From the NCBI GenBank assembly GCA_016290325.1, contig JAEETL010000007.1, positions 1 to 64,000 on the forward strand: a DNA stretch of 64,000 bases. The letters run 5' to 3'. Shown here piece after piece: positions 45,255 to 54,154 of this stretch. This DNA comes from Muribaculaceae bacterium. Lineage in GTDB: Bacteria; Bacteroidota; Bacteroidia; Bacteroidales; Muribaculaceae. Position numbers and translations under genes: made by a program. Each line of letters begins with the position of its first letter. Positions within the stretch are counted from its first letter, which is position 1. The notes under the pieces are model-generated. The model was not told the origin of the DNA, searched no databases, and saw only the letters and a list, made by a program, of their open reading frames with translations.

Positions 45255-46415
45255 ATGAACACAAAAATCACATTTGTCGAGCTCGTGGACATGATTGCCG
45301 AGTCCACCTCAACCACCAAGCGGGTATGCGAACTATTCGTCAAGGAATTGTTCGCTACGGTCTCTCAAGCGCTTATTGACGGCGAACAAGTTAAAATCAA
45401 GGGCATAGGGACCTTTAAGGTAGCCCGAATGAAACCCCGCAAGGGCGTAGATGTCAACACAGGCGAGCCCATTCAAATCGAGAGCCACAACAAATTGACT
45501 TTCACACCCGACAAATCATTAGCCGAAGCCATCAACCAGCCCTTCGCCCAATTTGAAACCGTTGTGCTGGACGATGACGTTACCGACGAGAAATTGGCAG
45601 CAATCGACGAGGAACACCCCTCAGCCATTCCCGAGACACCAATTATCACCAATGACATTGGCGGCACGCTGGCAGATGAATTCCCAGAGTTCCATGAGCC
45701 TCTTCCTGCCACCGAACCCGACGAATTCTTTGTGCCCGAGCCCATTGGTTCACCAAAACCGGTCCAAGAGGAAAAGCAAAAACTGGAACCCGCTCCCGAA
45801 CCTGAGCCTGAGCCCGAGCCCATGCCAGCTAAGGTAATAGAGCCCGAACCCGTAGCGGTAGAGTCTGAACCAGTAAAAACCGCTGAGCCCAAACCAGTAA
45901 AACCAGTTCTGGAGGAGCCCGAGCCAGTTGACAACTTCTATCGTCCCGAACCCCGCAACGTTTACACGCCTACCCAAGAGCAAATCGACAGCGCGTCAGC
46001 CAGGTCCAAACTCAAGCGTTGGTTATGGGCATTGCTCGCAGCACTTGTACTAGGCATCCTAGGATGGCTCATTTTTGGCGGAAGCGATAATGGCAATAAG
46101 CAAAATGCGGAATCATCACAAGAAGTCGCTCCAGTTGACAGCGATGCCACCACGGTTGAAGCATCGTCGGTCATCACCGACACCGTCACTTCAAAGATTG
46201 TGCTGAGCACCCTCTCTGACAGGTACTATGACAGCCCCTGGTTCTGGGTATATATCTACGAGGAGAACAAGAATATCATTTCTGACCCCAACAACGTGAA
46301 ACCCGGAACGATTGTCGTCATCCCACCTGCCGAGAAATATGGTATTGACGCCAATGATCCCGCAAGCCTCAAGAAAGCCCAGCGCCTGTCTTGGGAGATT
46401 CTTAAGGGCAAATAA
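45255..46415 (+). CDS. HU-domain / transmembrane / LysM fusion protein
   Basis: A 386-residue protein with an unusual layout. Residues 1-92 are an HU domain (FVELVDMIAESTSTTKRVCE; GIGTFKVARMKPRKG; arm HNKLTFTPDKSLAEAI). About 95-250 is an acidic, Pro- and Glu-rich linker with repeated EP and KP pairs. Residues 256-274 are one transmembrane helix (WLWALLAALVLGILGWLIF) after a basic KLKR. Residues about 318-358 form a LysM-like domain (STLSDRYYDSPWFWVYIYEE and GTIVVIPP). By the positive-inside rule the HU part is cytoplasmic and LysM periplasmic. The protein could tie the nucleoid to peptidoglycan. The HU and anchor parts are seen; the tether role is inferred. Confidence 0.9.
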   Translation: MNTKITFVELVDMIAESTSTTKRVCELFVKELFATVSQALIDGEQVKIKGIGTFKVARMKPRKGVDVNTGEPIQIESHNKLTFTPDKSLAEAINQPFAQFETVVLDDDVTDEKLAAIDEEHPSAIPETPIITNDIGGTLADEFPEFHEPLPATEPDEFFVPEPIGSPKPVQEEKQKLEPAPEPEPEPEPMPAKVIEPEPVAVESEPVKTAEPKPVKPVLEEPEPVDNFYRPEPRNVYTPTQEQIDSASARSKLKRWLWALLAALVLGILGWLIFGGSDNGNKQNAESSQEVAPVDSDATTVEASSVITDTVTSKIVLSTLSDRYYDSPWFWVYIYEENKNIISDPNNVKPGTIVVIPPAEKYGIDANDPASLKKAQRLSWEILKGK

Positions 46416-46510
46416 GCGATAGCCATCACTATATATTATAATGTGATGACATACATAGAACAGTGCCGCTAAATAACAATTGCAGCACCTAAGGTCTTAT
46501 TATTGAATGA

Positions 46511-47632
46511 TTAAAAACGGTTGATGATGTCGGCAATAGCGCGGGCATCATCGATTGTCAAGGGCGGTGCGATAGGCAGTGAGACCACCTCGGCGGCAAG
46601 GCGCTCGGTTATTGGCAATGATAGATGTGATAAATCCTTGTAACAAGGCTGACGATGAGGCGGAGTGGCATAATGGATGTCGCTACCCACGCCATTGGCA
46701 GTGAGATAGGAACGGAAGTCGTCGCGCTCCTGAACACGCACTACATACTGATGCCAAATCTGCCTCATTCCCTCAAAAATAACGGGAGTTTTCACACGGG
46801 GATTAGTAATGCATCGGTCATAGACGCGGGCAATCGCGGCACGCTCGTCATTTTCCTGCTCCAAATAACGCAGTTTCACCCTGAGCATGGCTGCTTGAAT
46901 CTCGTCAACACGACAGTTATAACCCAGATAAATATTATGATAGCGACGGTCAGAACCGTAATTGGCCAGAGCCCTGACGGTATCGGCCAAAACGTCGTCA
47001 TTGGTTGTTACAGCTCCCGTATCTCCCAGCGCCCCCAGGTTCTTGGTGGGATAGAAGCTGTTACCGGCAGCATCGCCTAGTCCACCCGTGACGAATGTGC
47101 CGTGCAATCCAGCCACATCGCTTGCTGCACCAATGGCTTGGGCATTATCCTCGATGATGAGCAAATCATGGTCACGGGCCACCTGCATCAAGCCAGAATC
47201 CCAGCATGGAGTACCATAGAGATGCACTGGCATAATAGCACGAGTGCGGTCGGTAATGAGGCTCTCGATGAGGCAGGAATCCATGTTCAGCGTATCCTCA
47301 CGCGGCTCGCACAGCACCGGAACCAATCCGTTGTCACTGACAGCTAGCACAGTCGCCACATAGGTGTTTGCCGGAACGATGACCTCGTCACCCTCATGCA
47401 GACGGCCCAATTCCTTGTAAGCCCGCAAAATGAGTTTAAGGGCATCCAGCCCATTGCTCACACCGATGCAGTGCTTGACCTGGCACAACGCAGCAATCTC
47501 TTGTTCCAGCTGTTTAGTTTGTTCGCCACGCAGGTAGCGTCCTCCTTCAATCACCTCACAGGCAGCCGCCTTGAGTTCATCCATGTAAGGGGCATTGGCA
47601 AGAGCCAGATCAAGAAAAGGATATTGCTTCAT
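46511..47632 (-). CDS. DegT/DnrJ/EryC1 sugar aminotransferase (FdtB-like)
   Basis: A 373-residue PLP-dependent aminotransferase. The catalytic Lys is in GNSFYPTKNLGALGDTGAV, the PLP-binding Asp in LLIIEDNAQAIGA, and the sugar-site Asn/Arg in GYNCRVDEIQAAML. Next to FdtA-like isomerases and RmlA, the likely reaction is transamination of dTDP-3-keto-6-deoxyhexose to a 3-amino sugar (Fuc3N or Qui3N). It is the last gene of the operon, 16 bases after the second cupin. It would feed O-antigen, capsule or S-layer glycan synthesis. Confidence 0.9.
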   Translation of the reverse strand: MKQYPFLDLALANAPYMDELKAAACEVIEGGRYLRGEQTKQLEQEIAALCQVKHCIGVSNGLDALKLILRAYKELGRLHEGDEVIVPANTYVATVLAVSDNGLVPVLCEPREDTLNMDSCLIESLITDRTRAIMPVHLYGTPCWDSGLMQVARDHDLLIIEDNAQAIGAASDVAGLHGTFVTGGLGDAAGNSFYPTKNLGALGDTGAVTTNDDVLADTVRALANYGSDRRYHNIYLGYNCRVDEIQAAMLRVKLRYLEQENDERAAIARVYDRCITNPRVKTPVIFEGMRQIWHQYVVRVQERDDFRSYLTANGVGSDIHYATPPHRQPCYKDLSHLSLPITERLAAEVVSLPIAPPLTIDDARAIADIINRF

Positions 47633-47648
47633 CTTAGTTGGAGTTTCT

Positions 47649-48092
47649 TTATTCTTTGGATTTATGTTTCAGTTCCAGGAACTTGTCATAGTCTCTCACA
47701 TAATCGGCCTCATCAAAATGGTGGGAGTTGAGCACCAGACACACTGAACCCGAAGAGAAATTGTGCAACCGGTTCCAGATGCCAGGAACGACCAGCAGTC
47801 CTTGATAAGGGCGGTTAAGCGTGTAAGTGAACTGGTCATTGCCGTCATCTATGGTCACATCAAAGCTGCCGCTGATGGCGACAATGAACTGCTGGCTCGT
47901 GTGATGGCTGTGACCACCCCGCTCTACCCCACCAGGCACATCATAGATATAGAATGTGCGCTGAACGTCAAACGGCAGTTCAACTCCGTTATCCACAACA
48001 GTGAGGTTTCCATTTTCATGATGGTGCCTGTTGAGACTGATGATGCGGCAATCATTAATGCGCGCCACGCTGTGTGCATTGTTTTTGTCCAT
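47649..48092 (-). CDS. dTDP-4-keto-6-deoxyhexose 3,4-ketoisomerase (FdtA-like cupin), His-x-His intact
   Basis: A 147-residue WxcM/FdtA-family cupin. The sheet segments FYIYDVPGGVERGGHSHHTS and FIVAISGSFDVTIDDG are typical. The active-site pair HxH is present (GGHSHH), matching the two catalytic histidines of FdtA. The frame extends to a GTG at 48110, but the ATG at 48092 has GGAGG nearby upstream. It follows the previous stop by one base (TGATATG), so translation is coupled. The expected product is dTDP-3-keto-6-deoxyhexose for the aminotransferase. Confidence 0.88.
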   Translation of the reverse strand: MDKNNAHSVARINDCRIISLNRHHHENGNLTVVDNGVELPFDVQRTFYIYDVPGGVERGGHSHHTSQQFIVAISGSFDVTIDDGNDQFTYTLNRPYQGLLVVPGIWNRLHNFSSGSVCLVLNSHHFDEADYVRDYDKFLELKHKSKE

Positions 48093-48093
48093 A

Positions 48094-48522
48094 TCAACGT
48101 TCCTCCCCACGCTTTAACTCCTTAAACAATTCAAAATCCTCGATGTAGTCTTCGGGAGCATAATGGGTGCTGGAAAGCACCAATGCCACCGAGTTGGTCG
48201 AGAAATTGTCGATGTGACGCCACACCATATTTGGCACATATAGCCCTATCTGCGGACGCGCAAGATGGAACGTCTGTTCCTGCTTGCCGTCATTGACCAC
48301 CACATCAAAGCTACCGCTCAACGACACGATGAACTCCTGCTGTTCCTTAAAAGCATGGCCATCACGCCACATGCCACTGGGTACGTCGTAAATCCAGTAG
48401 TTGCGTTTCACCTCAAATGGCACATGCATTCCGCTCTCAATGAACGTCAGGTTGCCCCGAGGGTCATTGATTTTAGGCAGTTCGATGAGATGGACCTCGT
48501 TAATTTTATCTTTTAAGTCCAT
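48094..48522 (-). CDS. FdtA-like cupin paralogue with altered active site
   Basis: A 142-residue protein closely related to the next gene (same [20 protein letters not shown] and [16 protein letters not shown] layout). The second histidine of the HxH pair is Phe here (GHAF). Loss of one catalytic residue suggests a different reaction, a different stereochemistry or a non-catalytic partner subunit. It overlaps the end of rmlA by 17 bases and is coupled to the next cupin through TGATATG. Fold and family are clear; activity is not. Confidence 0.85.
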   Translation of the reverse strand: MDLKDKINEVHLIELPKINDPRGNLTFIESGMHVPFEVKRNYWIYDVPSGMWRDGHAFKEQQEFIVSLSGSFDVVVNDGKQEQTFHLARPQIGLYVPNMVWRHIDNFSTNSVALVLSSTHYAPEDYIEDFELFKELKRGEER

Positions 48523-49393
48523 TTTGGGCTAGTCGGATGAGATATTGTCCATATTGGTTCTTTTTCATCGGCTCAGCTAGTGCCAGCAGCTGATCGGCAT
48601 CAATCCACCCTTTACGGAAGGCAATCTCCTCCAACGCTGCCACTTGGACACCTTGCATATTGACAATGGTGCCGATGAAGTTAGACGCATCGGCCATAGA
48701 GTCGCTGGTACCGGTATCCAACCATGCGAAGCCACGACCTAGTGTCTGCACATAAACCCTATCCTGAGAGAGGAACTTCTGGTTGACCGTTGTAATTTCC
48801 AGCTCACCGCGTGCGCTTGGCTTGATATGCTTGGCAATTTCCACGACATCATTGGGATAGAAGTATAGGCCTGTCACGGCAAAGTTGCTCTTTGGATGCG
48901 CGGGTTTCTCCTCAAGGCTGATTGCCTTGCCTTGCTCGTCAAACTCCACAACGCCGAAACGCTCTGGATCCCTTACGGCATAGGCCCACAGGGTGCACAC
49001 GTTCTCTCGTTCGGTGCGCTCGACAGCGTCAATCAGCATCCGTGTGAAGCTCTGGCCATAAAAGATATTGTCACCCAAAACAAGGCACGCGCTGTCCTTG
49101 CCGACGAACTCCTCGCCAATAATGAACGCCTGGGCAAGTCCCTCGGGGCGAGGCTGCTCGGCATACTCAAACCGCACGCCTAATTCCTCACCGCTCCCCA
49201 ACAGCCTGCGGAACATGGGCAAGTCCTGAGGGGTCGAGATAATCAAGATTTCGCGGATGCCAGCAAGCATCAGCACCGAAATCGGATAATAAACCATCGG
49301 CTTGTCATAGATGGGTATCAATTGCTTTGATATACCTTTGGTCACCGGGTAAAGCCTTGTTCCAGAGCCTCCCGCAAGTACAATTCCTTTCAT
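48506..49393 (-). CDS. rmlA: Glucose-1-phosphate thymidylyltransferase
   Basis: A 295-residue nucleotidyltransferase that makes dTDP-glucose from dTTP and glucose-1-phosphate. The N-terminal signature is [20 protein letters not shown], followed by [26 protein letters not shown] and [15 protein letters not shown] are also conserved. The frame is open to 49444, but the ATG at 49393 begins the signature directly. It is the first gene of the amino-sugar operon. rmlB, needed for the next step, is not in the window and must be elsewhere. Confidence 0.95.
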   Translation of the reverse strand: MKGIVLAGGSGTRLYPVTKGISKQLIPIYDKPMVYYPISVLMLAGIREILIISTPQDLPMFRRLLGSGEELGVRFEYAEQPRPEGLAQAFIIGEEFVGKDSACLVLGDNIFYGQSFTRMLIDAVERTERENVCTLWAYAVRDPERFGVVEFDEQGKAISLEEKPAHPKSNFAVTGLYFYPNDVVEIAKHIKPSARGELEITTVNQKFLSQDRVYVQTLGRGFAWLDTGTSDSMADASNFIGTIVNMQGVQVAALEEIAFRKGWIDADQLLALAEPMKKNQYGQYLIRLAQNGLKR

Positions 49394-49736
49394 AGTCGGT
49401 AATAAAGATTTGTTGTCTGTTTGTTTTATTGGGCGAAGATACAAAGATTTTCATAACGCACCAAGCATTGGGGAGGAAAAATTGGTTAACTCATGACGAC
49501 TTCCTGTTAATCGCCGCCCCAAAACGGCCTTATGAATTATAAGCGACAGGGGCGAATGGACGAAAAATCGTCGTTTTTCGGACCAAAAGTGTCAAAAATT
49601 CTAAATCGGGCTGAATAAATCGAAAATTTGTTACCGATAAATAGTGCAGACGTGACAAATTTACAGTACTTTTGTGCCCTGAAAAAGATTGTTTAATCGT
49701 TTATACAAACCATATAATATTATAATATTTCTAAAA
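49394..49736. other. Divergent intergenic region rmlA / PPi-PFK
   Basis: About 340 bases. It has CGCCCC (49514-49519 region) / GGGGCG (about 49549-49554), then GACGA-AAAA-TCGTC with CGAAAAA/TTTTTCG as alternative pairing (49558-49580). The block that follows (to about 49605) resembles the AT-rich repeats at 26586 and 43199. The PFK -7 box is at 49667-49674. No gene is seen. Confidence 0.55.
49667..49674 (+). promoter_or_regulatory. -7 box of the PFK gene
   Basis: TACTTTTG matches TAnnTTTG, 62 bases before the ATG at 49737. It excludes the earlier in-frame ATG at 49689 less strongly, but that start would add a hydrophobic non-family N-terminus. Confidence 0.5.
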
Positions 49737-51395
49737 ATGACTGACAACAAGAGTTTAATGGAGAACATGAGGCTGACATACAGGCCCAAGCTGCCCGTCA
49801 CCCTCAGGTGCCCCGTACGCGCAATCGAGGGAGAACCCACAGAGTCGGTGGCCGACCAAGAGGCCATCAAGTCACTCTTCCCCTGCACCTATGGCATGCC
49901 GCAGTTGACCTTTGAACGCGATGATTCGGCCATGCCGCCCGAGAAGCCCTTCAACGTGGGTGTAATCCTGAGCGGCGGTCAGGCTCCCGGCGGTCACAAT
50001 GTGATTTGTGGCCTGTATGATGGTATTAAGGCTTTGAACAAGTATTGCCGCTTGTACGGTTTCCTTGGCGGACCTAACGGTCTTGTCAAGCACCGCTACA
50101 TTGAGATCACTGGCGACATGATTGAAGAGTACCGCAACACTGGTGGTTTTGACCTTATCGGCTCGGGCCGCACCAAGCTGGAAAAGCCCGAACAGTTTGA
50201 GGCCGGTTTGCAGATCCTGCGCGAACTCAAGATTACGGCGCTGGTAATCATCGGTGGTGACGACAGCAACACCAATGCCGCCATCCTGGCCGAGTACTAC
50301 AAGGCTCACGATTCAGGTGTGCAGGTTATCGGTGTCCCCAAGACCATCGACGGTGACCTCAAGAACGAGCACATTGAGATTTCGTTCGGTTTTGACACAG
50401 CAACCAAGGTTTACAGTGAGCTCATCGGCAACGTTGCCCGAGACTGTAATTCAGCCAAGAAATACTGGCACTTCATGAAGCTCATGGGACGCTCAGCGTC
50501 ACACATCGCCCTGGAGTGCGCCTTGCAGACCCGCCCCAACTACTGCATTATCAGCGAGGAGGTTGAAGCTAAGGAAAAGACCCTGCACGACATCGCCGAG
50601 GAGATTGCCACTATCGTTGTCAAGCGCCATGATATGGGTATGGACTACGGTACTGTCCTCGTCCCCGAGGGCATCGTGGAGTTCGTTCCCACCATGAAGA
50701 AGCTCATCTCTGAGCTCAACGAGATGCTGACCAAATTCCCCGAGATCTCAAATCTGCGTGAAATGGAGCAGAACAACTTCGTGCGCGAGCATCTGTCCGA
50801 GGAGAACCGCGTCGTTTACGACTCACTGCCCGAGGAAGTTGCACGCCAGCTGGCGTTGGACCGCGACGAGCACGGCAACGTGATGGTATCCCAGATCGAG
50901 AGCGAGCGTCTGCTCAGCAGCATGGTAGCCCATGTGCTTGACATGCGTGCCGAGGCCGGCGAGATTGAACGCATCAAGTTCAAGACTCAGCATCACTTCT
51001 TTGGTTACGAGGGACGTGCATCCTTCCCCTCCAACTTTGATGCAGACTACTGCTACTCGCTAGGTTACAACGCTTCTCACCTCATCTTTGTGGGCGCCAC
51101 CGGTTACATGTCGGCCATCACCCACCTGGGACGCAAGGCTCAGGATTGGGTTGCCTGCGGTGTGCCCATCACCATGATGATGAACATGGAACGTCGTTCC
51201 GGTAAGGACAAGCCCGTTATCCGCAAGGCTATGGTGGACCTCGAGGGTGCTCCCTTCAAGCACTTTGTCGAGAACCGCGACAAGTGGGCGCTCGAGACGT
51301 GCTACATCTATCCCGGCCCCATCCAGTTCTTCGGCCCCGAGGAATTGGTTGACAAGACTTCCTACACGCTGTTCTTTGAGCAGTTCGGCAAGTAA
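49737..51395 (+). CDS. pfp: Pyrophosphate-dependent 6-phosphofructokinase (long form)
   Basis: A 552-residue cytosolic enzyme of glycolysis and gluconeogenesis. It phosphorylates fructose-6-phosphate with pyrophosphate. The phosphate-binding start is GGQAPGGHNVICGLYDG. The motif GGDDSNTNAA has Asp where ATP enzymes have Gly, and PKTIDGDLKN carries the Lys used for pyrophosphate specificity. The size fits the long bacterial/plant-type Pfp group. The gene stands alone, with its own -7 box and a GC-rich terminator. Confidence 0.95.
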   Translation: MTDNKSLMENMRLTYRPKLPVTLRCPVRAIEGEPTESVADQEAIKSLFPCTYGMPQLTFERDDSAMPPEKPFNVGVILSGGQAPGGHNVICGLYDGIKALNKYCRLYGFLGGPNGLVKHRYIEITGDMIEEYRNTGGFDLIGSGRTKLEKPEQFEAGLQILRELKITALVIIGGDDSNTNAAILAEYYKAHDSGVQVIGVPKTIDGDLKNEHIEISFGFDTATKVYSELIGNVARDCNSAKKYWHFMKLMGRSASHIALECALQTRPNYCIISEEVEAKEKTLHDIAEEIATIVVKRHDMGMDYGTVLVPEGIVEFVPTMKKLISELNEMLTKFPEISNLREMEQNNFVREHLSEENRVVYDSLPEEVARQLALDRDEHGNVMVSQIESERLLSSMVAHVLDMRAEAGEIERIKFKTQHHFFGYEGRASFPSNFDADYCYSLGYNASHLIFVGATGYMSAITHLGRKAQDWVACGVPITMMMNMERRSGKDKPVIRKAMVDLEGAPFKHFVENRDKWALETCYIYPGPIQFFGPEELVDKTSYTLFFEQFGK

Positions 51396-51469
51396 CAACA
51401 CTGTGGCTTATCGTCAAGGGACGTCCCCTAACGACAATAAGTATATCGTTTAACTTCTAAACAGCTTGC

Positions 51470-51504
51470 TCCCCGCCCCAGGTTAATTTGGAGGCGGGGA
51501 TTTT
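51470..51504 (+). terminator. Terminator of the PFK gene
   Basis: TCCCCGCC (51470-51477) pairs with GGCGGGGA (51493-51500), extended by CCA/TGG, then TTTT. Just upstream (51406-51442) a second fold with the palindrome GGGACGTCCC is possible. Confidence 0.9.
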
Positions 51505-51618
51505 GCTTACAATGTTCCACACCAGTCACATCGTGCAATAAAGGACCGGCATTCTCGTTTATTGATTAGATTTGTCACATTATTAATTATTAGATAACAA
51601 CAAAAAAAGAATACTGAT

Positions 51619-52227
51619 ATGTTCTCAGGAATCGTAGAAGAAGCCGCGCGCGTCGTGGCATTGCGTAAGGACGGCGGCAACCTACACATCACCCTCAAGT
51701 GCTCTTTCACCAACGAGTTGAAGATTGATCAGAGCGTGTCGCACAATGGCGTGTGCCTCACCGTAGTTGAACTGCCTGGCGACGGCACCTATACCGTCAC
51801 CGCCATTCAGGAGACGCTTGATCGCAGCAACCTGGGCCTACTCAAGGTGGGTGACGAGGTGAACGTCGAGCGCTCGATGCTTATCGAGGGACGGCTTGAC
51901 GGCCACATCGTGCAGGGCCATGTTGATCAGACGGCCATCTGCACCGATGTCAAAGAGGTGGACGGCAGTCACTACTTCACCTTCAAGTATGAGGTGGCAC
52001 CCGAGATGGCCCGCAAAGGCTATGTCACTGTCGAGAAAGGCAGCGTGACGGTCAACGGAGTATCGCTCACCGTGTGCAACAGCGAGCGCGACAGCTTCCA
52101 GGTCGCCATCATCCCTTATACCCGCGAGATCACCAACTTCCATTGCATTGAGGTGGGGACTGTGGTTAATCTGGAGTTTGACATCATCGGCAAGTACCTT
52201 GCCCGCCTGATGGAGTTCGCACTGTAA
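51619..52227 (+). CDS. ribE: Riboflavin synthase alpha subunit
   Basis: A 202-residue enzyme that dismutates two 6,7-dimethyl-8-ribityllumazine molecules to riboflavin. The start MFSGIVEEAA is characteristic. The two lumazine-binding repeats are about 1-97 and 98-195, with SHNGVCLTVVE and TVNGVSLTVCN in matching places. It stands without other rib genes. I found no FMN riboswitch-like structure in the 220 bases upstream. A short form of the heptad repeat follows the stop. Confidence 0.96.
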   Translation: MFSGIVEEAARVVALRKDGGNLHITLKCSFTNELKIDQSVSHNGVCLTVVELPGDGTYTVTAIQETLDRSNLGLLKVGDEVNVERSMLIEGRLDGHIVQGHVDQTAICTDVKEVDGSHYFTFKYEVAPEMARKGYVTVEKGSVTVNGVSLTVCNSERDSFQVAIIPYTREITNFHCIEVGTVVNLEFDIIGKYLARLMEFAL

Positions 52228-52230
52228 TAA

Positions 52231-52247
52231 GGACTAAAGCCTAAGGC
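52231..52247 (+). repeat. Short copy of the heptad repeat after ribE
   Basis: ACTAAAG-CCTAAGG-CC begins four bases after the ribE stop. Same unit as at 594-675 and 62672-62715, with only two full units. Confidence 0.5.
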
Positions 52248-52253
52248 CTCATT

Positions 52254-52748
52254 ATGAAGAAGATAGGCGTCATCAGTGATACCCACGCCTGGTGGGACGA
52301 CCGCTACGCTCAGCATTTCGCCGACTGTGACGAGATATGGCATGCCGGTGACATCGGTAGCGACGAACTGGCCGACAAGCTGGAAGCCATCGCACCCGTG
52401 TTCCGCGCGGTGTGCGGCAACGTGGATGGCGCGTCATTGCGCCGCCGCTATAAGGAGATGGAAATCTTTGAGGTCGAGGGCGTCAAGGTGGTGATGACCC
52501 ACATAGGAGGTTATCCGGGCAAGTATGCCCCTGGCATAAGGCAGCGGCTCGAATTGTCCAAGCCTAAACTGTTTGTGTGCGGCCATAGCCACATTCTTAA
52601 AGTGATGCCCGACCGTGCACTGGGATGCCTCGTCGTCAATCCGGGTGCCGCCGGCGTGCAAGGCTGGCAAGTGGTGCGCACGCTCGTTACCCTCACACTG
52701 GATCAGGGCAACATCACCCATGCCCAAGTCATTGAATTAGCAAAATAA
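52254..52748 (+). CDS. YfcE/MJ0936-type metallophosphoesterase
   Basis: A 164-residue phosphodiesterase of the calcineurin-like superfamily. All metal motifs are present: GVISDTHAWW, IWHAGDIG, GNVDG, MTHIGG and VCGHSHI. Small members of this family cleave phosphodiesters such as cyclic nucleotides or artificial substrates; the natural substrate is unknown. It starts 26 bases after ribE and could share its transcript. Confidence 0.92.
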   Translation: MKKIGVISDTHAWWDDRYAQHFADCDEIWHAGDIGSDELADKLEAIAPVFRAVCGNVDGASLRRRYKEMEIFEVEGVKVVMTHIGGYPGKYAPGIRQRLELSKPKLFVCGHSHILKVMPDRALGCLVVNPGAAGVQGWQVVRTLVTLTLDQGNITHAQVIELAK

Positions 52749-52803
52749 GCGAAGCGCCAAGAGTTCTTTGCTTGATTAGTGAATTTGTAACAGAGTAAAG
52801 TCA

Positions 52804-53307
52804 ATGAAGAAAAAGACATTATATACTATTGTGGCCCTCGTTTTGGCGTCAGTAATGATGACGTCCTGCCACAGCAGCGAGAAGAACTACCGCGAGGCTT
52901 ATGAGAAAGCCGCCGAACGGCGCAAGACGGGCATCGGGGCCGAAACCTACGCCAAGATTGAGGCCGAGCGGCAACGTTATACCCACGTGATCAACGGCGA
53001 CAGCGTGCGCATGGTCTATGTCAACGCCAATGTCGCCATCGACTCGACCGATGCGGTTAGTCCCTACAATGTCGTGGTCGCCACTTTCTCCCAGCGCTTG
53101 AACGCCCAAAGTTACCGCGACCGCTTGCGCGAGGAATGCGGCTTTAAGGGCAGCTATGTGCTGTTCGGCGGTCCCGACAAGCAATATTATGTGGTCCTGC
53201 AAGGTTTTGATGACAAGGAGAAGGCTGCTGCCCTACTCCATGACATCGACAAGAAAGTGTGCCTCAAGATTCTAGAGCCACTTCCCTGGATCCTACGCAG
53301 GCTATAA
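52804..53307 (+). CDS. SPOR-domain lipoprotein
   Basis: A 167-residue lipoprotein (signal MKKKTLYTIVALVLASVMMTSC). The middle is charged and helical. The C-terminal 75 residues form a SPOR domain (YNVVVATFSQRLNAQSYRDRL to YYVVLQGFDDKEKAAALLHDI). SPOR domains bind denuded glycan strands of septal peptidoglycan, so a role in cell division or wall remodelling is likely. It is followed by a hairpin shared with the convergent efp gene. Confidence 0.92.
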   Translation: MKKKTLYTIVALVLASVMMTSCHSSEKNYREAYEKAAERRKTGIGAETYAKIEAERQRYTHVINGDSVRMVYVNANVAIDSTDAVSPYNVVVATFSQRLNAQSYRDRLREECGFKGSYVLFGGPDKQYYVVLQGFDDKEKAAALLHDIDKKVCLKILEPLPWILRRL

Positions 53308-53333
53308 ACGAACACATCAATGAATAAAATGAA

Positions 53334-53366
53334 CGAGGGGCGCTTCATGCGTCCCTCGCTATATTT
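53334..53366. terminator. Bidirectional terminator between SPOR gene and efp
   Basis: CGAGGGGCGC (53334-53343) pairs with GCGTCCCTCG (53349-53358) with one wobble. T-rich sequence follows on both strands. Confidence 0.75.
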
Positions 53367-53388
53367 TGATAGATGTGATATCGCTTGT

Positions 53389-53952
53389 TTAGCGCACGCG
53401 GCCAACGTAGCTGCCGTCGCGGGTGTCAACCTCAATGATCTCGTCGGTGTCGATGAACAGGGGCACGCGTACGGTGGCGCCAGTCTCGACGGTGGCGGGC
53501 TTGAGGGTGTTGGTAGCGGTATCGCCTTTCACGCCGGGCTCAGTGTAAGTGATCTTGAGCTGGGTCTTGATGGGCATCTCGGCAAAGAGCACGGTCTCGG
53601 TCGAAGCGTCGCTGACAACTTCAACGATATCGCCTTCCTTCATATAGTCGGCGCCAGTGATGAGGTTCTTGTCGATAGGAATCTGCTCAAAAGTCTCGTT
53701 ATTCATAAACATGGCATCGTTGCCATCCATGTAGAGGTACTGATAGGGGCGACGCTCAACGCGCACGTCCTCGAGCTTCTCACCGATATTGAAGCGGCGC
53801 TCCAGTACGCGGCCATCAACGACGTTTTTGAGTTTGGTGCGCATAAAGGTGTTACCCTTACCGGGCTTTACATGCAGGAATTCGATGCAGAAATACAGAT
53901 CGCCATCCAAGCGGATGCAGGTTCCGTTCTTGATGTCTTGAGCATTAATCAT
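53389..53952 (-). CDS. efp: Elongation factor P
   Basis: A 187-residue translation factor that rescues ribosomes stalled at polyproline. The KOW-like N-domain carries the tip loop [13 protein letters not shown], whose Lys is the modified residue in many species. OB domains 2 and 3 follow (ending [27 protein letters not shown] in parts). It has a very good promoter (54014-54043) divergent from rpmH. Confidence 0.97.
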   Translation of the reverse strand: MINAQDIKNGTCIRLDGDLYFCIEFLHVKPGKGNTFMRTKLKNVVDGRVLERRFNIGEKLEDVRVERRPYQYLYMDGNDAMFMNNETFEQIPIDKNLITGADYMKEGDIVEVVSDASTETVLFAEMPIKTQLKITYTEPGVKGDTATNTLKPATVETGATVRVPLFIDTDEIIEVDTRDGSYVGRVR

Positions 53953-54013
53953 AATTGTAGTGCTATAATTATATTTTATGTGAATATTGTTTGTTCTCAG
54001 TCGTTTGAGAGTG

Positions 54014-54043
54014 CAAAATTAGTGATTTTGAGAAAAAAAGCAA
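54014..54043 (-). promoter_or_regulatory. Promoter of efp
   Basis: On the minus strand TTG (54043-54041, within TTTTTG), 19 bases, TAATTTTG (54021-54014). Confidence 0.78.
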
Positions 54044-54071
54044 AAAGTTTTCTGCAAAAATGCATTTGGAT

Positions 54072-54102
54072 TTGTGTATTTTGAAAAAAAGGACTAATTT
54101 TG
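54072..54102 (+). promoter_or_regulatory. Promoter of rpmH
   Basis: TTG (54072-54074, within TTTG), 20 bases, TAATTTTG (54095-54102). This is one of the best consensus matches in the window, as expected for a ribosomal gene. Confidence 0.82.
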
Positions 54103-54154
54103 CACCGCATTTTGCGAAAATTTTTCGGAACGAACTAAAAAACAGAGATAAACA

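Noticed and set aside
45780-45920. Tandem repeats of Glu-Pro codons as a DNA repeat element
   Set aside because: They are in frame and form the proline-rich linker of the HU-LysM protein, so they are coding and not a separate repeat.
51396-51618. Possible FMN riboswitch before ribE
   Set aside because: The structured part belongs to the PFK 3' end and terminator; none of the conserved FMN-element segments is recognisable.
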